A stretch of 64,000 nt of DNA from Siphonodentalium dalli (lineage: Eukaryota; Mollusca; Scaphopoda; Gadilida; Siphonodentaliidae): contig CP136066.1 of NCBI GenBank assembly GCA_032622095.1, forward strand, positions 168,276,664-168,340,663, written 5' to 3'. The notes under the pieces were generated by a model. The model saw only the letters and a program-made list of their open reading frames with translations. It was not told where the DNA came from and made no database searches. Positions 46,925 to 58,910 of the stretch are shown one piece after another. A program made the position numbers and the translations under genes. Positions within the stretch are counted from its first letter, which is position 1, and each line of letters starts with the position of its first letter.

Positions 46925-47399
46925 TTAATATTATTGCAGATAATTGAATTTGATCGGTGTTGACGTTTTATCACACAATAAGCCCCTAAACCCAGCCTCA
47001 TAGTTTTTGAAAGACACACGTGTATTATCGACAGAGCTTAGCGAAATTATATCGCTAAATGTTGTTATTATTTTAATTAGAGTACAATTATGATATTAAA
47101 TTTGTGGTGGGTTATTTAGTATTAACTGTGAGATAAACATGGGTGATAAGGTTGGTTGAAAATTTTGTCAACATGTCAAGACACATATAAAAAGGAACCA
47201 TAGTTTTTTTTTAAGGTGTCTTTACTTCCTCTTTGGAAATCAATATTAATTTTGTTTAACCTCAGCCGTTTCGAGATAATTGCATCGCTTGGCCGTGGAA
47301 AAATACGCCATTTAGCCAGTTCGGGTTGTACTACCGCAAAAATAAAATAATAATTTGAGCTTACAAAGAATATCTGATATACCCCTAATTTCAATGCCA

Positions 47400-48345
47400 A
47401 AATGCGATCAAATTCTAATTCGAATAATGGCCGTTACTCATGAAAAATAATTGGACAGAACCCATATTCGAACTTGGTCTGTAGTTTTAGTTGGGAAACG
47501 CACATACCAGCTTTGGTTTAAATCAAATAATCCAGACATGAGTTATCGGTCGGAAACAGAAATGTTATGAAATCGGTCAAATATTAAGTCGAAAAAGGGC
47601 CGTAACTCATGTGAAAATAATTGGACGGAACCCATTTTTGGCCTGTATCCTTAGCTAGTAAATACACGTGCCAACTTTGGTTCACTTGAAATAACCCAAA
47701 CTGGAGTTATCGGTCGGAAACCAAAAATGTTAAAGGTGCTCAATCCGATCAGACGGTCCGCATATCATCAAGATACAACATTTCTTCAAAATACGCTTTA
47801 GTTATCAGAATCGATTTATTGCAACAAAATAATGCTAACCACTGTCAACTATGGTATCAAATTTCCCAAAACCTTGTTATTTGTCAACATTTTGTTCAAC
47901 AGAATATGGCCGTATTATCACTTAAGTGTCACGAAATTTGGCCGTATTACCACTTGATTTTAGAGTTATCCATCTTCATCCGTAATTTTGTCCGAGACCA
48001 TCCGTTTGACCACGTTTTTCTGGGCCACTTTTAATTGCACATCTCGAGAAATAACAAACTTTAAAACTCGATATCTGATCACTCTGAGCTTTGATGGGTG
48101 TGTTCATCGACAAGGAATCAAATACTGTTTACCCCCGAAGCCAAAGAAATACTAATTTAGGAGCGTTAATTCGGATTGAGTACCTTTAACAGACGGTCAA
48201 ATTCTAAGTCGAAAAAGGGCCGTAACCCATGTACAAATAATTGGACGGAACCCATATTCGAACTTGGCCTGTATTTGTTCCACTAGGGTTATCGATCGGA
48301 AACCAAAAAATGTTAACGGAGGGAAGGACGGCTATACGGACAATG
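47400..48345 (+). repeat. Mollusc-type interspersed repeat, three internal units
   Basis: Repeated units AGGGCCGTAACTCATG, AATAATTGGACGGAACCCAT, CGAACTTGGTCTGTA and GAGTTATCGGTCGGAAAC occur at about 47425-47570, 47590-47730 and 48217-48305. The element ends with GGACGGACGGCTAGACAAAC and TGATTACATAATACGACTGT. I recognise this signature from molluscan repeats (from memory, not a search). A MITE splits it at 47734-48185. Confidence 0.7.
47734..48185. mobile_element. TTAA-flanked MITE nested in the mollusc-type repeat
   Basis: 452 bp. TTAA duplications at 47730-47733 and 48186-48189. Inverted ends AGGTGCTCAATCCGATC and AGGTACTCAATCCGAAT. Host sequence before (AAAAATGTTAA) and after (CAGACGGTCAAAT) joins into a continuous copy of the surrounding repeat. 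A similar uninterrupted ATGTTAACGG occurs near 48310. Confidence 0.88.
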
Positions 48346-48458
48346 GACGGACGGCTAGACAAACTGATTACATAATACGACTGTTTTCAAAAGGGCGTAT
48401 AAAAAGGATTTCAAATTCGTCGCATGTATATACGAACTGTATTAACATCGTCCACTCA

Positions 48459-48498
48459 ATTCGATTCGAGCCTCGCAAGAGCTCGAGTCGAATCGAAT
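48459..48498. repeat. Short palindrome
   Basis: ATTCGATTCGAG-type left arm pairs with the complementary right arm CTCGAGTCGAATCGAAT, with small offsets. Confidence 0.5.
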
Positions 48499-49549
48499 TT
48501 AGTGCACTCGATTATACAATGGTGATCATCTATGTCACTTAGATGAATTCCGTAACTTCTTCAGACCACCGCTTGCGGTCAATTTCTGACTATATTAAGC
48601 CGCGAGGTAAAAAGTAACGAGAAGCTGGATGTCGATGTCTCCTTGTCAACAAAATTCATATCTAGATGACTCGCGCTATAGAGACATGTAAAATACTCTA
48701 GATGAGCTGAGAGAAGCATTTCGCAATGACTCGAAAGTCGTTATGGGGTATAATGAATCATTCCCACAATGATATCTTCAGCGTGATATCCTACAAGAAA
48801 ACTAAGATGCATGCATCAGGTCAGCCATGAACTATTTAGCATAGAATAATTCAGTTCGGTTGCGGTTTCACAACGTTACAACTGACATACGATTACACCT
48901 TGAATGTGGAACTATGTAAGAGTGAATATTAATGTTCTAAATCCCATGTTTCACCTTTAGTGGTAATGGGGTCGTACTTTATTAACACGCAAGTAGTGTA
49001 ATTAAGTACGGGTAATTAGAAGTAACAAATCGTTTAGTTTCTATCGTATCGGCTAAAAGGGGTGAGCAGATTGCTGATGATGAATGCTCTCGTTAGCTGC
49101 CAATATAATGTGCATATTTGCCCCGTTACGTTTATACACTGTAGCATTGGCGGGCCAGAGTGTGTTGACATGTTAAGTGTTTGGTTCATTAATAACAGAT
49201 CAGCAGGGATTTGTCGTGATGACGTATACGTGGAAATATGCTACCTAAACGGTTAAATTAACGGTTGATCTATTACACCACCGTGTATACTCGGTTTAAA
49301 TAGGTATATTATATAGGGAGGTGTGCTCAATTTTGGTGCGGACCGATGATAAAAAAAAATCAGAGGTAAATGTCGGCGGGCGGGAGGGCCATTTTTTCAA
49401 TAATTTTTAAAGAAATTGAACAGTTGCAGCAGCAGCAAAAAAAGGGTGTACAATTGGCAAATGATGAGGGGCGGCGTGACGTGTAACTAGGATTGAAATT
49501 AGATATGCAATTTGGAGATTATTGGATGAGGGATGTTATATTAATTATA
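48499..49549. other. No supported gene
   Basis: Nothing recognised. Confidence 0.4.
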
Positions 49550-49553
49550 TTAA

Positions 49554-50043
49554 AGGGACGAGGGGGCTTAGTTGTCGAAAATATTCATATTTGTTCCAAA
49601 CACCGTAAACAGAAAAATATTAAAACGCATACATTTTGGTTCAAATATACGATCACTATCGCGTAAACATCATGCTCACATAAAGACCTACTAAATTTTA
49701 CCTAAACAAGAGTCTGATTGTGTTATAGAAGGCAGCACAATGCTACTGGCTAATCACACACAAATGGTATAAACGCTCTTTATTATTTCCAAATAAGGAA
49801 TTGAGCAACAAAGAACGCTCTTTATGTTTACCATCATAATATAAAGAAACACCAAGAAAGTAACTTTTTATGCTTTGTTTACATAACAATCGTCAAATTT
49901 ACGACAATAACATACTGTTTATGAGATATTTCTCATTTGTATATTAACAAAGTATGTCTATATTTGAATATTATTTTCGTTTGTAGCGGTTTTTGACAGG
50001 TGGAAATATGTTCACAGGATACCCACCAAGGCCTTCCGTACCT
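49554..50043. mobile_element. TTAA-flanked MITE, copy 2 (partner 36784-37279)
   Basis: TTAA at 49550-49553 and 50044-50047. Ends AGGGACGAGGGGGCTTAG and AGGTACGGAAGGCCTTGG. The interior matches copy 1 in the same orientation (GTTGTCGAAAATATTCATAT, AGGCAGCACAATGCTAC, CGCTCTTTATTA). Confidence 0.87.
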
Positions 50044-50212
50044 TTAAGGTATACTGCAACTTTGTTTCTTGTCAATAGCAGAATACATAATGCTATTAAG
50101 AAGTGACACAAAACACAGAACATTTTTTTTAATTATAAGTATTGAGCAGTGAGAAATATTTGAGTCGAGGAAACCAGTAACGAAAGGCGATATTAACATG
50201 ATTTCTGTCAGC

Positions 50213-50312
50213 GAATAATTGTTTACGTTCCAATGAATATTAAAATGTACTGAAAACAAACTGCTAATGGGTGCCAGACTTTCATAAACACAAATTATGT
50301 ATTAATGGTGTA
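50213..50312. repeat. Dispersed repeat, partner 34803-34902
   Basis: See partner; about 90% alike in the same orientation. Confidence 0.7.
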
Positions 50313-50369
50313 ACGACATATTTCGTTCTTAATTGTCTAAAAAAATAGGGGATGGGGATGTTTGGATCT

Positions 50370-50590
50370 CTAGTTTAACGACATTTTTCGGTCTTTAATA
50401 GTTTAATGACATTTTTCGGTCTTTATAATATCTCAAGATATAGGGGGTATTTGGATCTCTAGTTTAACGACATTTTTCGGTCTTTATAATTTAACGACAT
50501 TCTCGGTCTTTAATATTTCAAGATATAGGGGCCCTTAGTGGGTATTTGGATCTCTAGTTTAACGACATTTTTCGGTCTTTGGTAGCAAAA
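50370..50590. repeat. Imperfect tandem repeat of a TTTAACGACATTTTTCGGTC motif
   Basis: The motif with the lead-in GGATCTCTAG recurs at about 50373, 50453 and 50548; shorter copies without the lead-in are interspersed, along with AAGATATAGGGG. Spacing is 79-95 bp. Confidence 0.8.
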
Positions 50591-50650
50591 TGGAAGAAGT
50601 ACATCTTTGGAAAGATGTGGTGGCCCTAAAAAGGAAAGTTGTTTGGTGAT

Positions 50651-51620
50651 CTTGAAATGCAGTTTTTCTGAACAGTCTTCCTTGATTAAAGTGATGTGAA
50701 ACACTCCGGCAGACAACGGGCAGAGTGATCAAATAGAAATTAAGAATGATCTTTCTCAAAGTAGTTATTTGTTACGAATATTAATCCAAATGGATGATAC
50801 ACAACGTCATTCTTATATATTAGTTAAATGCAATGACTCTCGATGGCGAAATCATTTTTGTTTAATTATAGCCGATAGTTGCGCCCCGAATCGAGATGTA
50901 AATATTTACAATTTCGAGTAGTTCAGACGATGTTCTCTATGAAGTGGGGTGGTAGATTTTTTTGGAAATTTTCAGTGATGTTAGTAGAATGATAACATTC
51001 CCCAGGTTGGCAAAGTGCCTGAGCACTAACTTATCAATTTCTCGCACCCGAAAAAGTCCATAACAAGTCCATAATATGTCTTTAAGCATATATATAAATC
51101 TCCGAAAACCAAAATTCTAAAGCATTAAACGATTTCTTGAAATGCAGTTTTTATGAACAGTCTTCCTTGATTAAAGTGATGTGAAACACTCCGGCAGACA
51201 CCGGGCAGAGTGATCAAATAGAAATTAAGAATAATCTTTCTCAAAGTAGTTATACGTTACGAATATTAATCCAAATGGATGATACACAACGTCATTCTTA
51301 TATATTAGTTAAATGCAATGACTCTCGATGGCGAAATCATTTTTGTTTAATTATAGCCGATAGTTGCGCCCCGAATCGAGATGTAAATATTTACAATTTG
51401 GAGTAGTTCAGACGATCTTCTCTATGAAGTGGTGTGGCAGATTGTTTTGGAAATTTTCAGTGATGTTAGTAGAATGATAACATTCCCCAGGTTGGCAAAG
51501 TGCCTGAGCACTAACTTATCAATTTCTCGCACCCGAAAAAGTCCATAACAAGTCCATAATATGTCTTTAAGCATATATATAAATCTCCGAAAACAAAAAT
51601 TCTAAAGCATTAAAAGATTT
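50651..51620. repeat. 485-bp recent tandem duplication
   Basis: Copy 1 (50651-51135) and copy 2 (51136-51620) begin CTTGAAATGCAGTTTTT and end ATTAAACGATTT / ATTAAAAGATTT. I see only a handful of substitutions and a one-base indel, so the duplication is recent. A minus frame at 50510-50759 overlaps copy 1's start but has no recognised domain. Confidence 0.94.
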
Positions 51621-51630
51621 GCTATATTTC

Positions 51631-51753
51631 CAGGGCATATATTTCATCTGATTTTGCGAGAATCCATATATACTTTTTCACGAGAATCCAGGGTAATTTG
51701 CGAGAATATTTACGAGAATATAGATTTGGATTCTCGCCGAAATATAAGCCCTG
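51631..51753. mobile_element. Short hAT-like MITE
   Basis: Ends CAGGGCATATATTTC and GAAATATAAGCCCTG match 14 of 15. ATTTC flanks both sides (5-bp duplication). The interior repeats GCGAGAAT. It sits 10 bp beyond the 485-bp duplication. Confidence 0.65.
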
Positions 51754-54700
51754 ATTTCACTCTGAAGTGTGCCTAAATGGCATAAATTGTACCGTGGTTC
51801 CCATGTTCGCCAAAGTGGCATAAATTTATTTCAGGATAATACTAATTTTAGGCATTCATTTATATCACTGATATCAGGACAATAAATAGCCATTTCCATT
51901 GCATGGAACAAAGAGCGTTATTGTTTATCGGTGTTGTTTTTGGAAGTGGTGGTAGTTAAATTTTATACATTTCGACCCCCAATAAGTATTTCCGAACAAA
52001 TGAATGACATCATTGACGAAGATAATTAACACCGATCTACAAGCAATTAAAGTCTTAAAATGAGCTAAAATTTAACATTTTCTTTAAAAAATTTACATTT
52101 TTATCTCTCGCGACATAATTGTCACCAATAAAAACAAATTTGATTCATCGTGGAAGTTAGTCGGTGACTATAAATAATGTCACCATTCATATGAATGTTG
52201 TTGGGCATATTTCAACCAATTTTGGAAGTTTAAATGAATATTTTGTTCACACGCAAAGTAAAATTGACAAATTTCAGGATTTTAGCCTGCTTCGTTGGGA
52301 CCAAAATTTGTTGTGCACACTCAAGAAACGTCTACCGACACTCGCTAGTCCAAATTATGCCATGACAATGCTATAAACTAGCTTGAAATTGGCAAAACAA
52401 TGAATTTGTTTTGGTTGAAAAAATTTACATGGGAATCTCCAGTCCATTGGCATAGAGAACGATTATTTTTTGATAAAAACGAAAATAATGCGAAATGAAA
52501 TTCGGCACTCGTCAGAATGGTGCAGAATAACATACGAGTCTTGTTATATGCGAAAATTTGACCTCATTCGATAAATTAGTCTCGTAATTAAGGAATGTGG
52601 AATTCCGTCGCACTGTTAGTGTTACTGTACATGGCCGACGCAATTTTGAAATGTAAACACGCATCAAACACGCATCAAATTTACCTTTTGTGAGAATAAC
52701 AAAAGCGCAACCTTGATCAAAGTAATACAATACACAACAACACATAGAATCAAACTGATATAAACACGGTATAAGTGAGAATAAGACGCGTATTCAGACG
52801 TGGAATTTGACAACAACATTTCTTCGCTTCGACGCTATAAATATATCTGACCCAGATAACCGAGATGCAGCTGTTTTGCGCACGTCACTTTCCATATTTG
52901 GAATTTCCATATATGGGATTTGTGTTAACCTCAATACCGATCAAGTTATCTTAGCATAAACATAAAATATATTGTAATTTATGCAACTACGACCCTGGTA
53001 ACCCTGATAACTAATAAAATATACCGGCCAATTCATTTTAAGATCGTTATTTCACTTTGCTTTAGGCTTAAATACACTCTTAAACGCACATAAACGACCC
53101 ATTGGCGTTAAATTAAATATACTCGGTATTTATTAATATTAGTTTTTTATTGCTCAGTATAGAGTTTGACCCTTGACACCTGTCAATATATTTGGGCTGA
53201 ATTCATATGATGCGGTATTATTCCTCGAAATAAACAACAAAGCCGTCGTTATTTCGAAATGTCGTTTGGGCTAACATTTACACAAATCCTCCGTGTGTTC
53301 TCCTCAATTGACACACAGGTTCTCAGTCGACACACAGGTTATCCCAGAAACCGGTGTGAAATAAACAGCCAAGGTTTGGCTGAAATGAGTACGATAACCG
53401 ATCAAAGAGCAATAACTCCAGTTATCGGTATGGCGACACAATGCAGTAATCAAACTCCAAGCAGAGTTATCTCCCATGGCTCCGATGTGATACCACTGCC
53501 ATAAGGACATTTGGTAAGGATTTCTTACGTGTTCTTAGTTCTTATGTTTTAGGATTAAAATAATTATTGTCTATGTCTGGCTCAGTTCATTTTATTCTTA
53601 TCAATACCGAAATAATTACCATTATTGCAAACTTGTGGTGGTCAAAATCTGATAATATGTGACTAAATATAGTTCCGACGATATGTAAAAATAGATGTAT
53701 CGGTCCGCAAAGTACCATCGTGGCAGTGCTATATCGTAGTGATAACGTAGAGGGCGCTGCGTGGAGTTTGTGCAGTAATACCACTCAATCGTCCGAATTT
53801 GAAGCAAATTCGTGAAAATAAACAGCCATCGGGTATTATCCCTTTTCCCATACGCTTGAACTAAACTCAGAAATTACATACACAATATGAGCACGGATCA
53901 CTCACGCTCACTCGATGCCATTTTACTATAATTTACTTTCTATTTGCCATGGCTGGGGAATTAGCAAGACAGTTTTGCCAGATTATGCCATCCCCCACAA
54001 TATACGACAGAATTATACAAGTTTCAATCATTATTATGTAACATATATGTGTATTGGAAATAAAATCCCTATCCTATCCTATTTAGTGTCTTTGAAAAGC
54101 TGACGGAAATCCTAACTGATATACGTCTCTAGATATGTGATTCACTTTTCATTTTCTAGGACGATGCGGCTTTCCCAAAATGACGAAATAAATCGTTTCC
54201 AAAGATGGAGTGGATGCCTGACTTAGTAAACGTTTGTGAGAATAGTAGTATTTAGTAGTAATTATAAAATCAACAAAATGGGAAAGAATAATCAGTAAAA
54301 AATATCGTTGAATCACACAATTCGAGCATTTGTTCACTCTTATAGTGCTAGCTATTCAATTTTGCACAACATGTAAATTAGAATTGGGACAGACATTCTA
54401 CACATATGGTTTACGACTAAGCAGTGTTTGTGTATATTTTAATATATTGGGACGTTGGCATTAATTCAGAAATTCAGCATTTTCCTATCGATACCAACAG
54501 ACATTTTGGCCGCCATGTTGAATTGGGAATTTTCCCCACAGCGGATTTTGTATATGTTGTTCTGCAAACCAGTCCGCACATTTTGAGACCAAAACGGCTT
54601 CTGTACAAATTTATTCGGGATCTAACCGCCTAACGACCATACTAATATATCATATAGCAGGAAACCATTCTGTAACATCTCCTCGAACTCGATCATTTCT

Positions 54701-55434
54701 CGACCATCCAAGGGGATATTTATCATTCGCATTCCTAGTTATGGCAGCATTTTTTTCTTGATGCAATTCTCTATCTCGATGGGATGTTGCCTAGAGTCCT
54801 AGAGTATTATAGTGAAATGATGCGATTTATCTCGGTAAGTTTATTATGCCACGTTTTCAAATTTTCGCAGTTTGGAATCAGGAACAGATCTAGTCACCAA
54901 GAGACTCTGTAAACATAATTCAGTCACAAAAATAATGAAGGCGACAAATATATTGCAATATCCATTCAATAAGCAATCATATAAACTTTGAAATGATAAA
55001 AAGCTTTTATTAAAATGCACTTTTTCTTCCGTGAAGCAGAAAAATAGACAGCTGATGACGAATGCCCCAAAATGAACCAGCCGGCTTATTCCTAGTAACT
55101 GACCCTTTTTGCGATACTAAGAAATTATGTATCGAATTATCTCAACCGTATACTCACTTGCCCACAACGCTATAGCACTAACTGATACCTTTACAATCAT
55201 ATTACATGTACTCAAAATTCCGTTCTTTGCACCATCAATCTACCGATCCAAGAACATAGGATAATCACGTATTGGCCACCAGTGTACCAACAAAACTAAC
55301 GGAAGACAGTTGTATGCGTATGCCGTTTAATTACGCCACAAGGTGGTGTAAGCTGTTTTTCAGTTTTTGATAATCTATGGAGCAGTGAGCGAATACATTG
55401 TGGGAGAATAGGTTTTTGTACCTTGCTCAATCGT
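51754..55434. other. Long stretch without a supported gene
   Basis: AT-rich. Frames such as 52164-52376 (plus), 53259-53504 (plus) and 53587-53784 (minus) are not recognised. Confidence 0.4.
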
Positions 55435-55598
55435 ACCGATAGAATCACGTATATGCTGAAATTGTAAAGTTAACGCCACCGTAAATAATATGTTCTTGAA
55501 AATATAACTCAAACATACCGATAGAGTCAGGACAGACTGAAATTGTAAACTTAAAGTCACCGGTGTAATAATATGTTCTTGAAAATATAAATAATCTG
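55435..55598. repeat. 82-bp tandem duplication
   Basis: Units at 55435-55516 and 55517-55598 share ACCGATAGAATCA, CTGAAATTGTAAA and TATGTTCTTGAAAATATAA. Confidence 0.8.
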
Positions 55599-55780
55599 AT
55601 AGCCTGAAAATAATGTAAAACCCATTGGGAACCCCTGGTGTAGTGAAGTGAATTATGGGTAATTTTAATTGGAGCGCGCATGTCTGTTCTGTTGGAGACT
55701 TGGATTAACCGCCATCTTTTATTTTCTGGTCATCAAGTCAAAATTGTATCGTATACACAATGTGTTTGTACCGATGGATG

Positions 55781-55858
55781 TATCGCGACTCGACTCGTTT
55801 TCGTGGTCATATAGGCCCTATATAACCTATGATCACGAAAATGAGCAGAGTCGCGATA
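55781..55858. repeat. Palindrome with 31-nt arms
   Basis: Arms TATCGCGACTCGACTCGTTT (55781-) and its complement ending GAGTCGCGATA (55828-55858) have four mismatches and a 16-nt loop. Confidence 0.75.
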
Positions 55859-56509
55859 TCTGATAGAATTCCAGGAATTATACATTCACTTCCAATTGTA
55901 TCGATTCACTGCAATCTGCCGCGGAAATCCCAAAATTGTAGGCTACTTTCATTTTCAATAGGATTTCCAACTTTCACTTTTCACTTTTACCACGCAAAGC
56001 GACCTTAATTGACACATATATATGGCACACTGGCTGAGTCCATGACAAATAGTTTATGTAGAATGCTTCTTTCATTTAATTAAAGCTCACCTCGTTAAAA
56101 CGCATGTCAATCGTATTTGTTTACAAATTGCATTGGGTGCGACGATTTGCAGTAGGTCCCGAGTTGTGGAGGTCACTTTGCGGAAGTCCCCGAATTCGCG
56201 GAGGTCCCCTAAAATGGGCGATATATATAGATTTTAATGAGGGAACGGGTGCGTATATGTCAATTGATACGCATCTTAAACAAATAATGACACGATCATC
56301 ATAATAGAGGTCTGTTCTATCAATTATATATGCGCCGAGTTCACTTGGTGCAAATCAAACGGCGATAAATATTCTCGTGTACCAGAAGGAATCCTTAAAG
56401 TTGTGAATAAGATGAATATTTATTTAATGAATAATATTTTATATTATAATTTATATTTATGGCTAATAATATGATCTTGGTGGCGTTACCATTTCTGACT
56501 ATGGTTTTC
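55859..56509. other. No supported gene
   Basis: No convincing coding or repeat signal. Confidence 0.35.
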
Positions 56510-56517
56510 TTTTGTAT

Positions 56518-56934
56518 CACTGTGGGCGAACTACTCCTAGTGATATGGTTCTCTACTGAGTTTCGTGAGCATTTTTAGCGACGATTCCGATTTTCTATCG
56601 AGCAATCGCGGCATAAAACGTAAAATCAACAGCATTAGCACAGTGTTGCGTGAGTTTCATAGCACTACCGTGAAGTTATAGTCACTGGTCATCAGTGTGT
56701 GTAAAAAAAAGTTAAAACATTAATCACGAAATGCACAGAAATTGACTTTTTATTTTCCGATTCCGATTCTCTGCTGAGGACTCCGATTCTCTACCGAGCG
56801 CTCGGTTCTCTGCGAATAACTTGATTCTCTGCCTTAGGTAAAGTAGTATATGCCGTCCGCAAACTGTACTCGGTAGGGAATGTAAATAAAGCTCGATAGA
56901 GAACCAAATCGCCAGGAGTAGTTCCCCCAGAGTG
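56518..56934. mobile_element. hAT-like MITE (417 bp) with 8-bp target duplication
   Basis: Inverted ends of about 43 bp, roughly 80% alike: left CACTGTGGGCGAACTACTCC, right complement CACTCTGGGGGAACTACTCC. The flanks are TTTTGTAT (56510-56517) and TTATGTAT (56935-56942), 7 of 8 identical. The interior has GATTCTCTGC-type tandem repeats. No transposase. Confidence 0.8.
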
Positions 56935-57065
56935 TTATGTATGTTATACATAGTACGAAATCAAGTGTTTGCTCGATGTATTTGACTCAGTCATGGGAAG
57001 ATATAAATAACTATTGTAAATTCCTTATCGCAAGCTTTTATTGTTGTCTGGTCGGGTGCCAGTCA

Positions 57066-57283
57066 TTACAGGGTGTTAGGGAGTTTTCCAACGCCCCTGC
57101 CGTAGCTATCCTTAGAAATCGTACTCCACCCTTTCGTGCAAAATAATCCCGTATCGGTGTAGCCTGCTGGACAGCTCTGCCAACACACCGGCCCTACTCC
57201 ATAGAACCCGGCATTACAATTTTGGTAACAGAGTGCCCCGTCCAGCTCCCATCCGTCATCACATTGCGCAGACACGGCCACAG
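57066..57283 (-). CDS. Terminal exon of a cysteine-rich secreted-type protein
   Basis: On the minus strand, a polypyrimidine tract and acceptor (TTTATTTCTTTACAG) end at 57284. The exon begins CT|GTG GCC, phase 1, and stops with TAA at 57066-57068. It encodes about 72 residues starting VAVSAQCDDGWELDGALCYQ, then NCNAGFYGVGPVCWQSCPAG, YTDTGLFC and SYGRGVG. This C-x-DG-LCY-x-C-GFYGVGPVCW-x-C-GYTDTG-FC layout is a recurring extracellular module that I recognise, including the 'SYGRG.G' tail, in animal and protist secreted proteins. The function is not known. Upstream exons were not recognised between here and the window end. Confidence is high that it is coding. Confidence 0.78.
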
Positions 57284-57704
57284 CTGTAAAGAAATAAACA
57301 TCGTGTATTAAAGTCCCACTTAATTTTCGAATCCCCAGATCACAGTATATAAAACATATTCCATATTATATACCATTTGAAAGAGGATTATCCAAAACAT
57401 TGTATTATCAATTATTCAGTCGAATAAACTATGACCATGTTGTTTTTGTTAAGGTACCGACGTGCGTTCTGTTCTTAACGTATATCTGGTCTGTACTGTC
57501 AGTCTATTATTCTCAATGTAAGGGGACTAACTCTATCACTTAGTTGTGAATTATGCAGCATTCTGGGGTAAATAACGGGGGAAGGTTTGGTGTGAATCCG
57601 AGATCACTGTCACTAGTGTGGACTCTCCACAGCTGTTCCGTATTCCGATAGACTATACATATTTTGGTTCCTCTTCCAAATGGTATATCATATTGAATGC
57701 GTTG
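57284..57704. other. Probable intron of the minus-strand gene
   Basis: Sequence upstream of the terminal exon; nothing else recognised. Confidence 0.3.
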
Positions 57705-57763
57705 AATATATATGATGTGATGTGATATATATAATGTGATGTGATATATATATATAATGTGAT

Positions 57764-57796
<33 letters not shown>

Positions 57797-57809
57797 CTAT
57801 ATATATATA
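57705..57809. repeat. Microsatellite, ATATAATGTGATGTGAT units and (TA)n
   Basis: Irregular units of ATATATAATGTGATGTGAT merge into a long TA run. The same microsatellite resumes at 58712-58815, on the other side of the Helitron. Confidence 0.9.
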
Positions 57810-58711
57810 TCTATTATATATTTTGGAAGATCTGTTTGTTTGTTTGTTTGTGTGTTTGTTTGTGTGTAATCGATGGACTCGAAAATGGCCCAGCCGATTT
57901 CGATGAAACTTGGTATGTGGGGGTATTTTCGGGTCAGGACTAACATAGGCCTATTAATTTGTCCGTGCGAGGTCAACTTTTCACGTGCCGAGGTCAAATC
58001 TGTTTTTACGCCGTTTTGCGCTAATATATTTCAGTTCGGTGCTTACAAATCGATTCGAAACAGCGCGAATAATAACATGCCAGTCATAATAATGACACTA
58101 TGAGAATCTTTCGTGTTTCCTCTTTCCAACGATATATAATATGTATGTATCCGTTTTAGTTATCTGCCTCAATTATTAAGAAGAAGTGGTACGATCTTCT
58201 ATCAGGGTAAAAACAATGCGTAACTTCTATGACGTCGTTAGAGGTCATACAGTTAGATCACGTTAACTCTTACCCGGCCGATGCATTTGACTGTTTCAGA
58301 CGTCTTGGCGATATCTCGGGCACCGATGCTGAAACTTGATAATTAATGAGCGTGTGTATATGAGGCGCGTTTATATACTTCAGTGGAAATCAAATCGGGT
58401 TAAACTGGCGGATTTTTACGGACGAAATTTGATGCATAGGGTATCTCGGTATCCGCTGGGCCGATTTCCCGGTATCCGCTGGGCCGATTTCCACCATTTT
58501 TGGGGTGTTGGTCCACCTGACCTTGACCTTCAAAATGGTCAATTCAAGGTCAAATCGGGTAAAACCGGATGGATTTTGACGGGTACTTTTGTCGGGTACT
58601 TTTGTTCGGGCACTGTGTTTTGGACGGGTCAAATCGTGACCCCACTTGACCTTGGCCTTCAAAATAGACAATTCAAGGTCAAAGCCCGGACGAAGTCGGG
58701 TCACCTTCTAG
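57810..58711 (+). mobile_element. Non-autonomous Helitron (902 bp), both ends present
   Basis: The 5' end is TCTATTATATATTTTGGAAG, preceded by A (57809). It is followed by GTTTGTTTGTTTGTGTG and the CCGATTTCGATGAAACTTGG segment common in animal Helitrons. The 3' end has a small hairpin (CCCGGAC-GAA-GTCGGG) near 58684-58700 and CTAG (58708-58711) before T. Insertion between A and T without target duplication, TC start, CTRR end and 3' hairpin are the family's hallmarks. The open frame at 57873-58103 is non-coding. Confidence 0.9.
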
Positions 58712-58815
58712 TATATATATAATGTGATGTGATATATATAATGTGATGTGATATATATATAATGTGATGTGATATATATATAATGTGATGTGATATATAT
58801 ATGTGATGTGATATA
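58712..58815. repeat. Microsatellite, continuation of 57705-57809
   Basis: ATATATAATGTGATGTGAT units repeated about four times. Together with the left side they form one interrupted locus. Confidence 0.9.
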
Positions 58816-58844
58816 ATGTGTTCTTTGGACACATAATTCATAAA

Positions 58845-58910
58845 TTTCCAAGTCAAACAAGGGCCGTAACTCTGCTAAAAATGAATGGACGAAACATGAA
58901 TAGCATGTGG
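58845..58910 (+). repeat. Fragment of mollusc-type repeat
   Basis: AAGGGCCGTAACTCTGCTAA and AATGGACGAAAC resemble the units at 47.4-48.3 kb. Confidence 0.5.

Noticed and set aside
57873-58103. Open frame reading MDSKMAQPISMKLGMWGYFR
   Set aside because: It translates the conserved non-coding 5' region of a Helitron.
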